Of a DNA stretch of 21,046 bases, positions 8,443-18,857 are shown piece by piece. The stretch's first letter is position 1, and every line of letters starts with the position of its first letter. The stretch is from Nemertoderma westbladi (Eukaryota; Xenacoelomorpha; Nemertodermatida; Nemertodermatidae). Made by a program: the position numbers and the translations under genes. The stretch is taken from positions 1-21,046 of the forward strand of contig JAUCBJ010004924.1 of the NCBI GenBank assembly GCA_032718475.1, read 5' to 3'. The notes below the pieces were generated by a model. That model saw only the letters and a program-made list of their open reading frames with translations, made no database searches and was not told the origin of the DNA.

Positions 8443-8549
8443 GTTTAGCTATACAGTTGAATGCTTACTGCTATAGTTACAGTTAAAGCAAGTCTAGTAA
8501 TTCAGTATGACCGTTGGCCTAGTACCGGTAATTTATTGCAGTATATGAG

Positions 8550-8800
8550 AATACCGGTATACACTTATAGTATATATAAGTATTGTAAACTAGGTTTGTC
8601 ACAGAGTACCGGTATATAATTTTAGCACAAATATATATAAATATATAATAGGCCTATCGTGAATACCGGTATACAGCTTACACTTATAGTATATATAAGT
8701 ATAATTATGAACTAGAATTAATTACAGAGTACCGGTATGATTTCAGCCCAAATTTATAGAAATAAATATAATAAGCCTATGGTAAATACCGGTATGTCAA
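8550..8800. repeat. Tandem repeat, about 120-bp unit, with ACCGGT and TATA-like palindromes
   Basis: Two copies plus a partial third. Landmarks repeat in order: AATACCGGTATAC (about 8551 and 8672, with AATACCGGTATG near 8786), ACACTTATAGTATATATAAG (8561 and 8680), ACAGAGTACCGG (8601 and 8724), and AATAAGCCTAT or AATAGGCCTAT. The ACTTATAG...TATAAGT part is itself nearly palindromic. Confidence 0.8.
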
Positions 8801-9342
8801 TTATTTTAGAATAATTGAATTTCTGAATATTTTAGGGTTACTTGGTTACTTTAACTTACTTTATTACTGTTATTTAAGCAGTAGTCCAACTGATATTGAG
8901 ACCTAGTTGTTGTATGGCAGGCCTACTATTTATAAATCGTTTGAGTTGATTTATAATAGATATATACCCGTTTAAAATGGGTTTTGTCAATATTTGAAAT
9001 AAATGTTATTATTTCTGGGGGAAGTCACTACACGGAAGCTGTGCGCTCTCAGTGGAGTGCTACTTATTGGACACTAAAACAGATAATTCTAATTTACCTA
9101 AGTTACTTAATACTACAAATTACTTACGATACGGGTGAGATTAAATCTCTAATTAAACACAACAAATTACAAAAAACACAAATACGAAATTTTAGGGTAA
9201 TTTTACAAGGAACTACAAACCAGTCTAACAGAGTGTTAGATATTCTGGTTATTACATCGGACGGGATACTACGGTATTTGAAAATAATAAGTAGTAGTAA
9301 ATATATTGCACTGTCCAGATAGGAAAATACCACCGCCTGACG

Positions 9343-9366
9343 ACCTATAGCCGTATCGCTATAGGT
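9343..9366. repeat. Small perfect inverted repeat
   Basis: ACCTATAGC (9343-9351) and GCTATAGGT (9358-9366) pair perfectly around a 6-base loop. Function unknown. Confidence 0.6.
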
Positions 9367-9742
9367 ACTACGTTATGTATCACGGAGTGTTCCTACCTGG
9401 AAGTTAATTACCGCAGACTACCAGATCCAACGTGCCTATTAACCACTTTACAACACAAATATACTGCCTACACACTAATTACTTCGGAAAGCACTGTACA
9501 CTAAACCCTAAATTAGGTACAAGTACTGGTACAACAAATAATCAGTAGTTAAATATACTTGAACAGTTAAAAGAACCACGGCATCTGCTGGAGTGACCGG
9601 AGCACAAAGTCACCAGTCTTTACCTACGCCAAGCAGCCTGTGTAGTACCGGGGTTAATTTAACTATAACGGTATGTATAACAAGCACAATTACTGTAGGA
9701 ATAAACTTGGGGACATGAATGTTGCGATTAATCGCATAAACT

Positions 9743-10330
9743 CTGAATAATAAATATTACGCTACCCGTACAGAATACTCAAACAAAATACAAACCAAAC
9801 GCTGGCAGACTACCACCAAGCCTAAATAAACTACCGTATGTGTAGATTCCGAAATGGTTAGTTAGTATGCGTTCTAACACGGTAGCACGACTTATTCTTT
9901 AAGAGGGGATTGACCTTACAGCTATGGCTGCCCCAACTTACTAACTGGCACTTTATCAGACAAACTCTACACACGCAGCAATCTCTTCAGACCTAATAAT
10001 AGCTAGACAACAATCCAGCCTACAAAATATCTGAGTAATAACTATTACGGTACCTGAACAGACCACACAAACAAACACAGGCCAAAACGTTGGCAGAATA
10101 CTGTCAAGCCTAAATAAACTACAGTATGTGCAGATTCCAAAATGGTTAGTTAGTATGCGTTCTAACACGGTAGTACGACTTATTCTTTAAGAGGGGATTG
10201 ACCTTACAGCTATGGCTGCCCCAACTTACTAACTGGCACTTTATCAGACAAACTCTACACACGCAGCAATCTCTTCAAACCCAACAACAATCCGACAACA
10301 GTCCGGCCTACAATTATCTGAACAATCTGA
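9743..10330. repeat. Two tandem copies of a 288-bp unit
   Basis: The segment starting CTGAATAATAAATATTACG at 9743 recurs at 10031, and GATTCC.AAATGGTTAGTTAG at 9845 recurs at 10133, both offset by exactly 288. From 9846 to about 9990 the copies are almost identical to 10134-10278; the remainder is more diverged. The second copy ends near 10318-10330. Frames of 65-70 codons on both strands come from the repeat and are not called. Confidence 0.9.
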
Positions 10331-10494
10331 GCAGACTTACACGTCTTCAGCTCAATATTAACTTACATGTAAATAAAACCGACAGAAATAAGTAAAATCT
10401 CAATAAAAACCAGGGCGGCCGTCCCTGATTAAATACTAAGACCTACCAGTATACAATAATCAAAATCGAATAATACTAATGTACTTATACTGGA

Positions 10495-10722
10495 AGTACC
10501 GGTTAGGACAGTTGGGCCTACGGACCTACAGAAGTACCGGTTCTGGCAGTTGGACCTACGGATCTACAGCAGTACCGGTTCTGGCAGTTGGGCCTACTGA
10601 CCTACAGAAGTACCGGTTCTGGCAGTTGGACCTACGGACCTACAGCAGTACCGGTTCTGGCAGTTGGGCCTACTGACCTACAGAAGTACCGGTTCAGGTT
10701 TACCGGTCGACCGGTACTTTCA
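10495..10722. repeat. 38-bp minisatellite with 76-bp higher-order structure
   Basis: AGTACCGGTT recurs at 10495, 10533, 10571, 10609, 10647 and 10685, an exact 38-base period. Units alternate between a GGACCTACGGA.CTACAGC form (10533, 10609) and a GGGCCTACTGACCTACAGA form (10571, 10647), so the working unit is a 76-bp dimer. The array decays after 10700 into ACCGGTCGACCGGTAC. Apparent open frames in it are repeat artefacts. Confidence 0.92.
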
Positions 10723-11694
10723 ACTTTATTGCTTACTGCAATAAAGACAATAACTGTTATTGTACGCGCTTTTGAAGACCTTTAGCAGTTTAACCTGCCA
10801 AAATTTATATGTCTTTTGGTTTATAAATAGACTTTAGAAATTGACAAATATTTAATACCAATAAACACAACATTAGCCGAAGCCAGCCTAGTGCGCGTCC
10901 ATTCACCCGCTGGATATTCCCGGGAGACTGGGTTCGGATGTGGCTTAAATTTTATTATTGCAGTGAAGCCTACTTTATTATTCGATTGATCGTTAATAAG
11001 TAATTTCTGACAAATATTATTCACTTTCGGGAAATATTAACAGTTCCTTTAGGACGTGGCGCTCTACCTAAGTAAACAGAGCTATGACTTATACTACACG
11101 CAACGGTAAGGCTTATGATTCATGTATAAGGCGCATTCTTTAGGAAATGCTTTGTTATCAGTCACAATCATGCACACTACCGGTATCGCACAATACTGCA
11201 CACTAATCTGCCGACCGTCAATGAATTTGATCACACATAAAGAGAACAGCAATTGACCTATGTAGTGTCTATCAAATAGCATTAGGTTCACTACAAACCA
11301 CGATAACATAAGTCGCAATTGTTATATATAGCCTGTCTCTCTAACCTGTAGTGTATCAAGAAAATTGGGAAATTTGGGTTCTTTATAGATGTTCTCCAAA
11401 TAATATTCAACCAACTGATACAAAATATGACAACAGCAAACAGCAGCACAACAATGTATGTTGAACCGATAATGCAAGACTGAACGGAGTTGCACCGATT
11501 GTTATGCACTGATTGTTATGTTATGATAACAGTTATACGCTCTATAATTTAAGCCTACTAATGTTTCTTCTAAAGTATGAAAACGAGTTGACTCTAGAGC
11601 CGGTGTTCCTGGCCTAGATAGAAACAACACAACAGTAACAAGAAAAACCAGTAAGACTGAACACTCCTAGCATGATCGGCCAAATATCTCCACA
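10723..11694. other. Non-coding stretch, nothing recognised
   Basis: No gene, RNA or repeat family recognised. Minus-strand frames of 67-74 codons (about 10821-11509) have no domain, no coding-like composition and no continuation. A single ACCGGT lies near 11178. Confidence 0.4.
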
Positions 11695-11949
11695 TCGACA
11701 GAAAAAATCGCTCTGATTGGCTGTTAAGCTAAACAAAGAACCATGTGTCCAATGGCCGTTTCCATGTCAGCAACCAGCTGTTAGATGTCGTAATCTGAAT
11801 CATCAAGGCTAAGCTGTGCCAGGGTATTTTACGCATTGCGGGTTTTTTGCCTTACCATGTCCGCCAAAGCACACATATAGAAGAATGACGTTTATGTCCG
11901 TTAAAACACCTATAACGGTACCTTGCGGGCGAGGGGGATATATATATAG
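11695..11949 (+). promoter_or_regulatory. Possible promoter-like region before the LINE
   Basis: ATTGG at about 11715 and CCAAT at about 11750 precede GAGGGGGATATATATATAG (about 11930-11949), in which TATATATATA could act as a TATA box, 40-50 bases before the LINE reading frame opens. It could be host DNA into which a truncated LINE inserted, or LINE 5' untranslated sequence. Confidence 0.25.
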
Positions 11950-11994
11950 TTAGAGAGCTTTTTAGAGTATTCCAGCGCCTGGGGGGAAACTGGA

Positions 11995-13116
11995 TTGCAA
12001 AGCAAAAGGGCCAGTTATATCCCACAGAAGCTTTTACATAAGCTTTCTCTTAGCGCAGTGGGTGTTCAAGAGCACCGAATGCAGACTGGACAGACTGATG
12101 AGGTTCTGATTAAGGACATGGGGGGTGGTTGGCGACTCGCCCTCGCGTCAGCAGATGATAGTGGCAAGGGTGGAATTGGTCTATTGATGAATCCAACTGC
12201 ACATGCAGCATTGGACAAAATAGACCAAATCTCTAACCGCATCATCCGTTGCCACTTCTCATGTTCTGGAAGACTGGCTAAGAAGTTTCCTAAGGTGGTT
12301 CTGATTGTGTGCTACTCTCCAACTAGTGTTGCCCCTGTAGAGGAGGTGGAAAATTTCTACCACAATCTACAAGCAGCAACTGATGGAGTGGATCAGCATG
12401 CATTCTTAACATTCCTGGGAGACTTTAATGCAAGTCTGCATCAATCACCTACATCGCCCTGGGTCTATAGCAATAGTGTTAACCGAAATTCTGTCCATCT
12501 TCAGGATTTTATCTCTGGAAATGGATTGTTTTCGGCTGGAACCCAGTTCAAGAAGCGAACTGGAAAGCTATGGACTCATAGTGGACCCAGTGGTCACAAG
12601 TCCCAGATAGACCATATTCTGTTTCGTAGGAAATACAGGAGCTCTATACAAGACTGTAATGCATTTACACTTCGACCCTTCTCCAGTGATCACCGCCTTA
12701 TTGTGGCCAAGGTAAGACTTAGTCTGCGTGCTAGCAGAACAACGAAATCTGCCTTGCCACGGCATGACTGGTCCTCTCTGTTGCAACAGCCAAGTGTGAG
12801 ATCCAGCTTCACACTACAGCTGAACAACAGGTATGAGGCTCTTGCCTCTGAGGCGGCAGATCACTGTGAGGGCTATACTGCCTTTACAGAAGCAGTTAAG
12901 TTAGCAGCTGCAGAAACAGTTCCTGTATACCCTCGAAACAGGAAAAGGGCCCCCTGGACTGACAACAAAATTCAGAAGTGCCGAAATGACCTTCATAAGG
13001 CGCAGAAAGAGTCCCGACTCAAACAGACTACAGCGGCCAAGAATGCAGTTAAAGCTGCATCTAGGTCCCTGATCAGGCAGTACTCTGTTAATCTACAGGA
13101 GCTAATAAACCAATAG
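11995..13116 (+). pseudogene. LINE endonuclease domain, ended by an in-frame TAG
   Basis: A 373-codon frame counted from a TTG at 11995 (open from 11950; no ATG defines a start). It is an exonuclease-endonuclease-phosphatase (AP endonuclease-like) domain that nicks target DNA to prime reverse transcription. Seen with numbering from 11995: VQEHR with E26, LGDFNA with D143 and N145, QIDH with D206, and SSDHR with D232/H233, so the core catalytic residues after the first motif are present. Residues 240-373 form the Lys/Arg-rich linker. TAG at 13114-13116 follows CAA and interrupts what is otherwise one frame with the reverse transcriptase; 13117-13293 stays open in the same frame and reads as plausible linker (VDAINDADDLRQ...). 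A CAG-to-TAG change would explain it. Confidence is high for the domain, lower for it being non-functional, because the copy is otherwise clean. Confidence 0.85.
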
Positions 13117-14904
13117 GTTGATGCCATCAATGATGCTGACGACCTCAGGCAATCATCCCAGGCATGGAAATCGATCAATCTGCTTACTGGGCGGAAAAGC
13201 CAACCAACCACCAAGGTTAAGGCTGAATCACCAGCCGATCGCCTCAATGGTTGGAAAGCCCACTTTGAAAAGCTCCTCAATAATGACAGGGTATTGCCTG
13301 ATAACTTTATAGAAGTAAAAGTGTCTGAGTCTGTACTCCCAGATATTCCCATTGGCGATATCTCCTTTGCAGAAGTGAAGGCTGCTGCAAAGAGCATTAA
13401 GACCAATCGTGCCAGTGGAGTAGATGGTGTTCCCCCTGAGGTCTTTAAAATACCTGAGTGTTTAAAGCTCATCTATCCCATCATAGTAGACATGTACCGT
13501 ACAACAAGAGTCGCACAAGAAATGAAAACAAATAAGTTGGTGCCAGCTCCCAAGAAGGGCAACCTAACACTCTATGGTTCTTTTCGGGGAATCTCATTGA
13601 TCTCGATTGCTGCAAAACTATACAATAGAATTCTATTAAATCGCATCAGGGATCCCATTGAGAGACTGCTACGTGGAAATCAGAATGGGTTCCGTAAAGG
13701 TCGCGGGAACATGGAGCCCATTTTGGCACTTAGAAGGATAATTGAAGAGTTATCAAAAAAGAAAGACAGGCATCTGGCTGTTATCTTTGTTGACTTCTTC
13801 AAGGCCTTTGATTCAGTCTCTCGCTCACGTATGTTCAGCATACTTTCATTATATGGGATTCCTGATGAAATTATTGCAGCAATCAGATCAGTATACGATG
13901 GTTCGACAACATTTGTGTCTACTGTTGACGGTGACACAGAACCATTTGAAGTGTTATGGGGCGTCCTCCAAGGAGACACACTTGCACCATTCTTGTTCAT
14001 TATTGTGGTTGACTATGTTCTACGCATGTCCTTAGATCATCATAATGATGATGGGGTGATGATAACTCCACCTACTGGCTCCAGAAGTCGAGGAAATCCT
14101 GCCAAGTACCTAACTGATCTAGACTTTGCTGATGACTTAGGAGTACTCTCAGAATCATTAGAGGGAGCCCAGCGGCTCCTCAGCTCATTAGAACATGCTG
14201 CTTCTAGTGTTGGTCTTTTTATTAACTCCAGAAAGACCAAAATTCTGACAGTTAACTTTGAAAGTCCTCAGCAAGTCTCTGATCGGATGAGCATAAGCTC
14301 AAAGGATGGTATGCTTGAGCATGTGGACGACTTCTGTTACCTGGGATCATGGATCCGGAAGTCAGGTGAGGACCTACGAATACGTAAGGGAAAGGCATGG
14401 GCAGCCTTGAATAGGCTTTCCAGGATTTGGAAGTCACCTAGAATTAATCGGAAACTTAAGGTCCGATTATTTAGAGCAGCAGTAGTTCCAGTACTCCTCT
14501 ACGGGAGTCCATGCTGGGCTCTAACTGCTGAGGACACCAAATCTCTGGATGGCACATTCACAAGAATGCTACGCCGGGTACATTGTGTCAAGTACAATGC
14601 ACACATCTCCAACCAGACACTATATAACATTGGAGGTGTCTCATTGGTTCCCCCAAGCTTGACACTAGAACAAAATCGCCTCCACTTTGCAGGACATTGC
14701 TTTCGCCGTGAGGACCAGCCAGTGCATAATCTTGTACTTTGGCAGCCTCATGGAGTGAATAAGCATGGTGGACAGCCCATGACTTTCTTGAGACGCATCT
14801 TAAAGGACACTGGCCTTAAAGATGCGGATGATCTAGCAAATGTCATGGGTGATAGGGAGTTGTGGCGGTGCAATTTTGTTGACAAGCCGGCACAGCATTC
14901 TTAA
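13117..14904 (+). pseudogene. LINE reverse transcriptase, downstream part of the interrupted polyprotein
   Basis: Open from the codon after the TAG (13117) to TAA at 14904, in the same frame as the endonuclease. Numbering from 13294: GVDGVPPEV (about 43-51), RGISLISIAAKLYNRI (fingers), GFRKGRG (about 133-139), VDFFKAFDSV with catalytic D167, GVLQGDTLAPFLF (motif B), FADD with D280 and D281 (motif C), INSRKTKIL (D), FCYLGSWI (E), then a thumb-like region with LLYGSPCWALT and a C-terminal domain ending near residue 536. All catalytic aspartates are present, so the RT core looks intact. It makes cDNA at the nicked target. The clade is RTE/CR1-like by motif feel only; a tree is needed for an exact placement. 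Translation of this part would require readthrough or internal initiation. Confidence 0.88.
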
Positions 14905-14951
14905 AAATGCAGCTGCAATGCAGCATGCCGATCCTAGTAGTAGTAGTAAAT

Positions 14952-15669
14952 AAACTTTATTTAACGTTAATATACTTTAAAGTTTATTTGCTTCAGGTTG
15001 ATATATCGTATATCACTCTTAGAACAGGTGATATTCTCTGTGTATTCCGTTCTCGAACAGACTATAATTATAGTAATTATTCACCTGGAAAAATGTATAT
15101 TCATCTCTAAAATTCGCTGCCGTATCTTTAAGCAGAAACATTCTAGAATAAATATTTACATGATAATACTGTAGTAGTATATTAAATAAGAAATAATTAC
15201 TGTATTAAATACAGTATAATCCAAACCAATGAAACTAAGTCAATCCAGAATAAATATTTATAATTCAATAATATTTCAGCAATTATACTGTGAAATGTTA
15301 AAATACCTTACTCTTATCCAGTAACATTCTAGAATATCACCTTTATGCCTATAATTTATTAAAATTTATTCTGCAATCATACAGTATTTAGCTATATTAT
15401 TTTGTATGGTAAAGCCTTTTAGAGCTACTGTAGTGGGAAAAAGGGTTTGACGATAGTGACAATGACTTGTACAGTTACAGTAGTACTACTTACTAAACGG
15501 ACTAAACCGTTCAGCCATATTGGCGTTATATTATAACAACGCATGCAGAGACAGTTCATTACTTAATTGATTATAAAAAGGCGCAGCTGAAACAGTTAAT
15601 TGAATGAATTGGAGTTGAGCTGTTTAATGTAAAACTGTAATTAACGATGTTATGTTAGGCCTATGTTAT
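14952..15669. other. AT-rich non-coding stretch
   Basis: No gene recognised. It holds a near-palindrome TACTGTATTAAATACAGTA at about 15199-15217 and two copies of AACATTCTAGAATA (about 15137 and 15326). The segment GTTTATTTGCTTCAGGTTG (14982-15000) resembles one at 18271-18290. Confidence 0.5.
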
Positions 15670-15774
15670 GTTCAGAAATGGAAAAAATGAGATGAGGTCA
15701 TATAGGTCAAAATGTACTTATATCGCTGGTTGAAAACCCGGTGACGGACGTCCTCGTGTTTTCCATTTCTGAAC
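15670..15774. repeat. 105-bp mini fold-back element with 16-bp perfect inverted ends
   Basis: GTTCAGAAATGGAAAA (15670-15685) is the exact reverse complement of 15759-15774. The interior pairs only weakly. It may be a very short MITE. No clear target duplication. Confidence 0.65.
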
Positions 15775-16109
15775 AAAGCAGTAATGAAACTTATAATGAC
15801 TAGCTAACAAAAAAATAGCTACCAATGTTGCTAACATTAAACAATAGAAAAACACAAAATAATAGGTAACAGTTCAGTATCGCAGTACATTTTTATAACA
15901 TAAATCATTGTTTTAATATTAAATAAATTATCATGCTTTATTATCGGAATATTACTGTAGATATAAATTGTATAAGACTAGTTCCGTATGAAAATTACAC
16001 TAAATTCAATAGAAAACATTTTATATATCTACAATGTGCATACAGAACTCTTTTTCTTGTAAAAATAATTATGCCTTTTTCCCATATCGAATCAAATTGT
16101 CACTAATCG
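15775..16109. other. AT-rich stretch with nothing recognised
   Basis: I see no gene, repeat family or RNA in this interval. Confidence 0.4.
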
Positions 16110-16905
16110 CTAAAGCTTGTTGGAAGAGAATCTTCGTTCAATTCCTTCAAATACATTTTGAACAATTATCTCATGGGGCGTTTCTTTCTTAAGGTTCGCA
16201 ACTCTCGTAAGATGAATTCCAAAGTATTCTCTTATCTCTTCCATAACGTAATAATATATCTCCTTCACGTAATGTTTCTCGTTCAATTTGTGGCCTTTTT
16301 TAATGAGATTGCAGAAACATTCCATTGTTTCTTCACACATACTGTAACGCGTCGAATGGTTTCGCCCATCTTAACATCATGGACTGCGGGGCCGTAAGGG
16401 AGTTCATCCCTCTCTATCGTATGAACAATTTCTTCCCTTGCGTTCTTAACCCTAACGGTGTGTTCAATATAAGGATCCGCTAACCATAGCCTTGAGAATG
16501 TTTGGAATTAGATATGTTCTACTTTTTATATACAATTCCCCGCGGTTTGTCTTTATGATGATATAATGGTCTCGAATATCCCGGTGCTGATTTTTCCTTC
16601 ATCACTTCCTTTATTTTCATCTTCATCCCTAAGTCTCTTTCTCTGAAACATAATTTATTCCATTCAGGTATTTTCTTATCTTTAATAATTGTGGCCAACG
16701 ATGTACATACAGTAGTTTTCTAGTTGAGTGTTTTGTCCCCCAGGCCAACGCCTACAATAACAATAACCACCGGAAACATCAACGTCATCATACAGTAATA
16801 ACCATCATAGATTTCGGATTCACTGGAACTATGATCGGCCGTTGCGATAGCCTTTGCCAGTATTGGGATGGATATCTTCCAATTCCAATAGGTTAACTGA
16901 GTATA
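16110..16905 (-). pseudogene. Frameshifted coding relic of unknown family
   Basis: Three open minus-strand frames follow one another: 16905-16522 (128 codons with one TAG at 16720-16722), 16507 to about 16288 (about 73 codons) and 16370-16110 (87 codons including the stop). In an AT-rich setting such a chain on one strand is unlikely by chance, and parts read like real protein: IPEWNKLCFRERDLGMKMK, LWLADPYIEHTVRVKNARE, EEIREYFGIHLTRVANLKK. The first part has a hydrophobic run near 16775-16740 (MFPVVIVIVGVGLG). The change of frame between segments could be indels or lost introns; no clean GT...AG boundaries were established. I do not recognise the family. Only the last segment has an ATG (16340) and ends at a stop at 16110. 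Confidence 0.4.
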
Positions 16906-17134
16906 TCACCAGATGAATTATTCCATCTATACATTCAAATTTAATTGTTTTGACTTTATTAACATGCTCACAGTTTTCTTGCTACAGTTAGTGAAAGGGG
17001 TTACATATTATTCTTAATAATGCTATAGTTAATTCCAGAGCAAAGAGACAAAAATCTGTGTAATTGAAATTGATATAGGTTCTAAAATTATCGACATTAA
17101 TGACTGATTGATCTAGGTATTCTAGAAATTCACT

Positions 17135-17156
17135 TATTAATTAATTAATTAATTAA
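17135..17156. repeat. (TTAA)n microsatellite
   Basis: About five TTAA units lie 25-45 bases left of the fold-back element. Confidence 0.8.
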
Positions 17157-17187
17157 TTTTATTCTTACCATGGCAACATTGTATAGT

Positions 17188-17835
17188 GGTACTAGTATGG
17201 TATGTATAACCGGTATTAGTAAAGTACTGTATGTATGTATACAGCAAATTTGTAAGAACCTTTGTGATTTTATTGGGGTTATTGTTTATTGATATTGGTG
17301 AATGTTCTGGAATATTACAAAATATTTTTTTTGTAGCTAGTGTTTTTTTAATTAGCTAGTACTTTTGAAATATTTTGAAAAAAAAAATATATTAATTTTT
17401 TTGTGATTTTTGTTATTGGTTAAGTGCACTAGTTAGTAGATATTATTTATTAAGGTACTGTAGCTAGTGTTTTTTTAATTTTTTTTGGTTGTTTAACAAT
17501 ATGTTTTTATAATCTATAATCTAGCTAGTAAAAAAAAACACTATATACAGTAGTAGGTACATTTTAGTAGATAGTAGATACAGTAGTACATTACTTACCT
17601 TAATAAATGGTATGTAAAATTAAAAAAACATTTTTTTAATTTGAAAAAATACTAGCTAGGTAATAAAATCAATACTAGCTTGATATTTAAAAAAACACTA
17701 GCTACCATTAAAAAAAATCTGCTAATGTTCCAGAACATTCACCAATATAAAAAAAGACAAAGAAATCCCGCAATTTTTTTTGTCTACATACTATCTGACT
17801 ATACTAGTACCGGTTATACATACTATACTAGTACC
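17188..17835. mobile_element. 648-bp fold-back element (MITE) with 8-bp target-site duplication
   Basis: Outer arms 17188-17220 and 17803-17835 are reverse complements at 31 of 33 positions (GGTACTAGTAT.GTATGTATA start). Second arms 17292-17317 and 17723-17748 match 25 of 26 (ATATTGGTGAATGTTCTGG). Third arms TAGCTAGTGTTTTTTTA 17334-17350 and 17688-17704 match perfectly. The core is AT-rich with further TAGCTAG units. TGTATAGT occurs immediately outside both ends (17180-17187 and 17836-17843), a perfect 8-bp target duplication. Known: 8-bp duplications are typical of hAT and a few other DNA transposon groups. It encodes no protein. Confidence 0.9.
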
Positions 17836-17976
17836 TGTATAGTTCTAGAACAAAATATTAATATTATACACTATACTACTGTAGAAGATAAATAAAATAA
17901 AAAATATGAGGTTCTATTTCTAAATTTAAAATTGCTTGTAAATAAAAAAATATTCAAAAAAGTTTTGTATTGCGAA

Positions 17977-18144
17977 ATGCACAAAAGTCAAATTAAGGCA
18001 GTTAAAAGACAGGTAAGGAGAAATATAAAAAATTATACGACGCCAGAGCCTTGTGTGAGGAGTGCATTAAACCACGAAGATGAATTTACCGAAAAACTGT
18101 CAGAGTACATGTGGAGGCAACAGGATGAGAAAAGGAAAATTTAA
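17977..18144 (+). CDS. Small hypothetical ORF, 55 codons
   Basis: A frame from ATG 17977 to TAA 18144 (open upstream to at least the TTG at 17932) encodes a basic, Gln/Glu/Lys-rich peptide with the stretch TPEPCVRSALNHEDEFTEKL. It has no recognisable domain. A splice-donor-like CAG/GTAAGG lies inside it near 18010. It could be a small exon or chance. Weak. Confidence 0.2.
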   Translation: MHKSQIKAVKRQVRRNIKNYTTPEPCVRSALNHEDEFTEKLSEYMWRQQDEKRKI

Positions 18145-18843
18145 ACGGATTCTATGAGATATTAAAGGCCAACAAAATCCAATACCCAATGGATAAATAA
18201 ACTACTGTAATTAGTTTAATAACCTTGTATAACAACTTCGGCCTTCGGCTTCGGTAGTTACATGTATACGGTTTATTTTGCTTCAGGTGAATATATCCGT
18301 TAATCTACCATTAAGCATTGAATAATATCAGTTTATTAATATAAGTAAATTAATACCTACTGTAATATATAGGAGCTTAAACGCGGAGCAATTCAATGGA
18401 TGGATTGGTCGGTATGTATATAATTGAATGAGCTCACATGGGTTTACGAATAGAAATGGGGCGTTGGGTAAGGATCCCAAAGAGCATATGGACATGTCCC
18501 TTCGAAAGAACATCAATCCAATATGAAAACCATGTTAGAAATACAGTACGTAACCAAACAGAGCCGCTGGGTCAAAAATACCCCAAATTGGCTTCTCCTT
18601 CTCAAAAAACCTTCCCGTTTAACCTTCTCGTTAAACGAGTTTTTTTAAAACAACGAGAAATACGAAATTTGTTTATTTTGTAACAAAGATCAGAAATTTT
18701 CGGTGCGCACTGTATGTAGGTTAGTGTGTCATGCATTTATATATGGGGTATGACCGTTAGGTGGTTCTACCCCTCTCTTTTTACATATGGCCTCTCTAGG
18801 CTTACTTTATGTTACCGGATGTACTGTCGTATACTTATGAGCT
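18145..18843. other. Non-coding stretch, no recognised gene
   Basis: It contains CTTCGGCCTTCGGCTTCGG (18237-18255), the segment GTTTATTTTGCTTCAGGTGA (18271-18290) that resembles 14982-15000, and an inverted CGTTTAA / TTAAACG hairpin near 18615-18640 followed by a T run. Short open frames on both strands lack support. Confidence 0.4.
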
Positions 18844-18857
18844 TACCGGTGTAACAG

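Larger units (their letters stand above)
8443..9742. other. AT-rich non-coding stretch upstream of the gag gene
   Basis: No convincing gene. It holds the roughly 120-bp tandem repeat (8550-8800), an inverted repeat ACCCGTTTAAAATGGGT near 8967, a small hairpin (9343-9366) and the perfect palindrome GCGATTAATCGC near 9724. Frames of 69-112 codons here on both strands lack domain features. It would hold the 5' untranslated region and 5' LTR of the retroelement, if present, but no LTR or primer-binding site could be fixed. Confidence 0.5.
11950..14951 (+). mobile_element. APE-type LINE (RTE/CR1-like non-LTR retrotransposon)
   Basis: A single coding region with an endonuclease then a reverse transcriptase, then a short 3' tail with a TAGTAGTAGTAAATAAA motif typical of LINEs that end in short tandem repeats. 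The frame opens at 11950 after an in-frame TAG, but the first endonuclease motif (the WNVRT-like strand with an essential Asn) is not visible, so the copy is probably truncated at its 5' end near 11970-11990. No target-site duplication could be fixed. Confidence 0.8.

Noticed and set aside
9124-11509. Several minus- and plus-strand frames of 65-112 codons
   Set aside because: They are short, without domains, and partly inside the 288-bp and 38-bp repeats.
8443-11949. 5' LTR matching the possible 3' LTR at 3961-4824
   Set aside because: I found no shared sequence between the two sides, so no LTR pair is called.
12428-14437. Small frames overlapping the LINE
   Set aside because: They are shadows of the endonuclease-RT frame, which has all the motifs.
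18600-18660. Rho-independent terminator (hairpin plus T run)
   Set aside because: Nothing bacterial is present; the stem is short and no gene ends there.
18438-18683. 81-codon plus-strand frame
   Set aside because: It has no domain, runs through a hairpin and T run, and has no supporting context.
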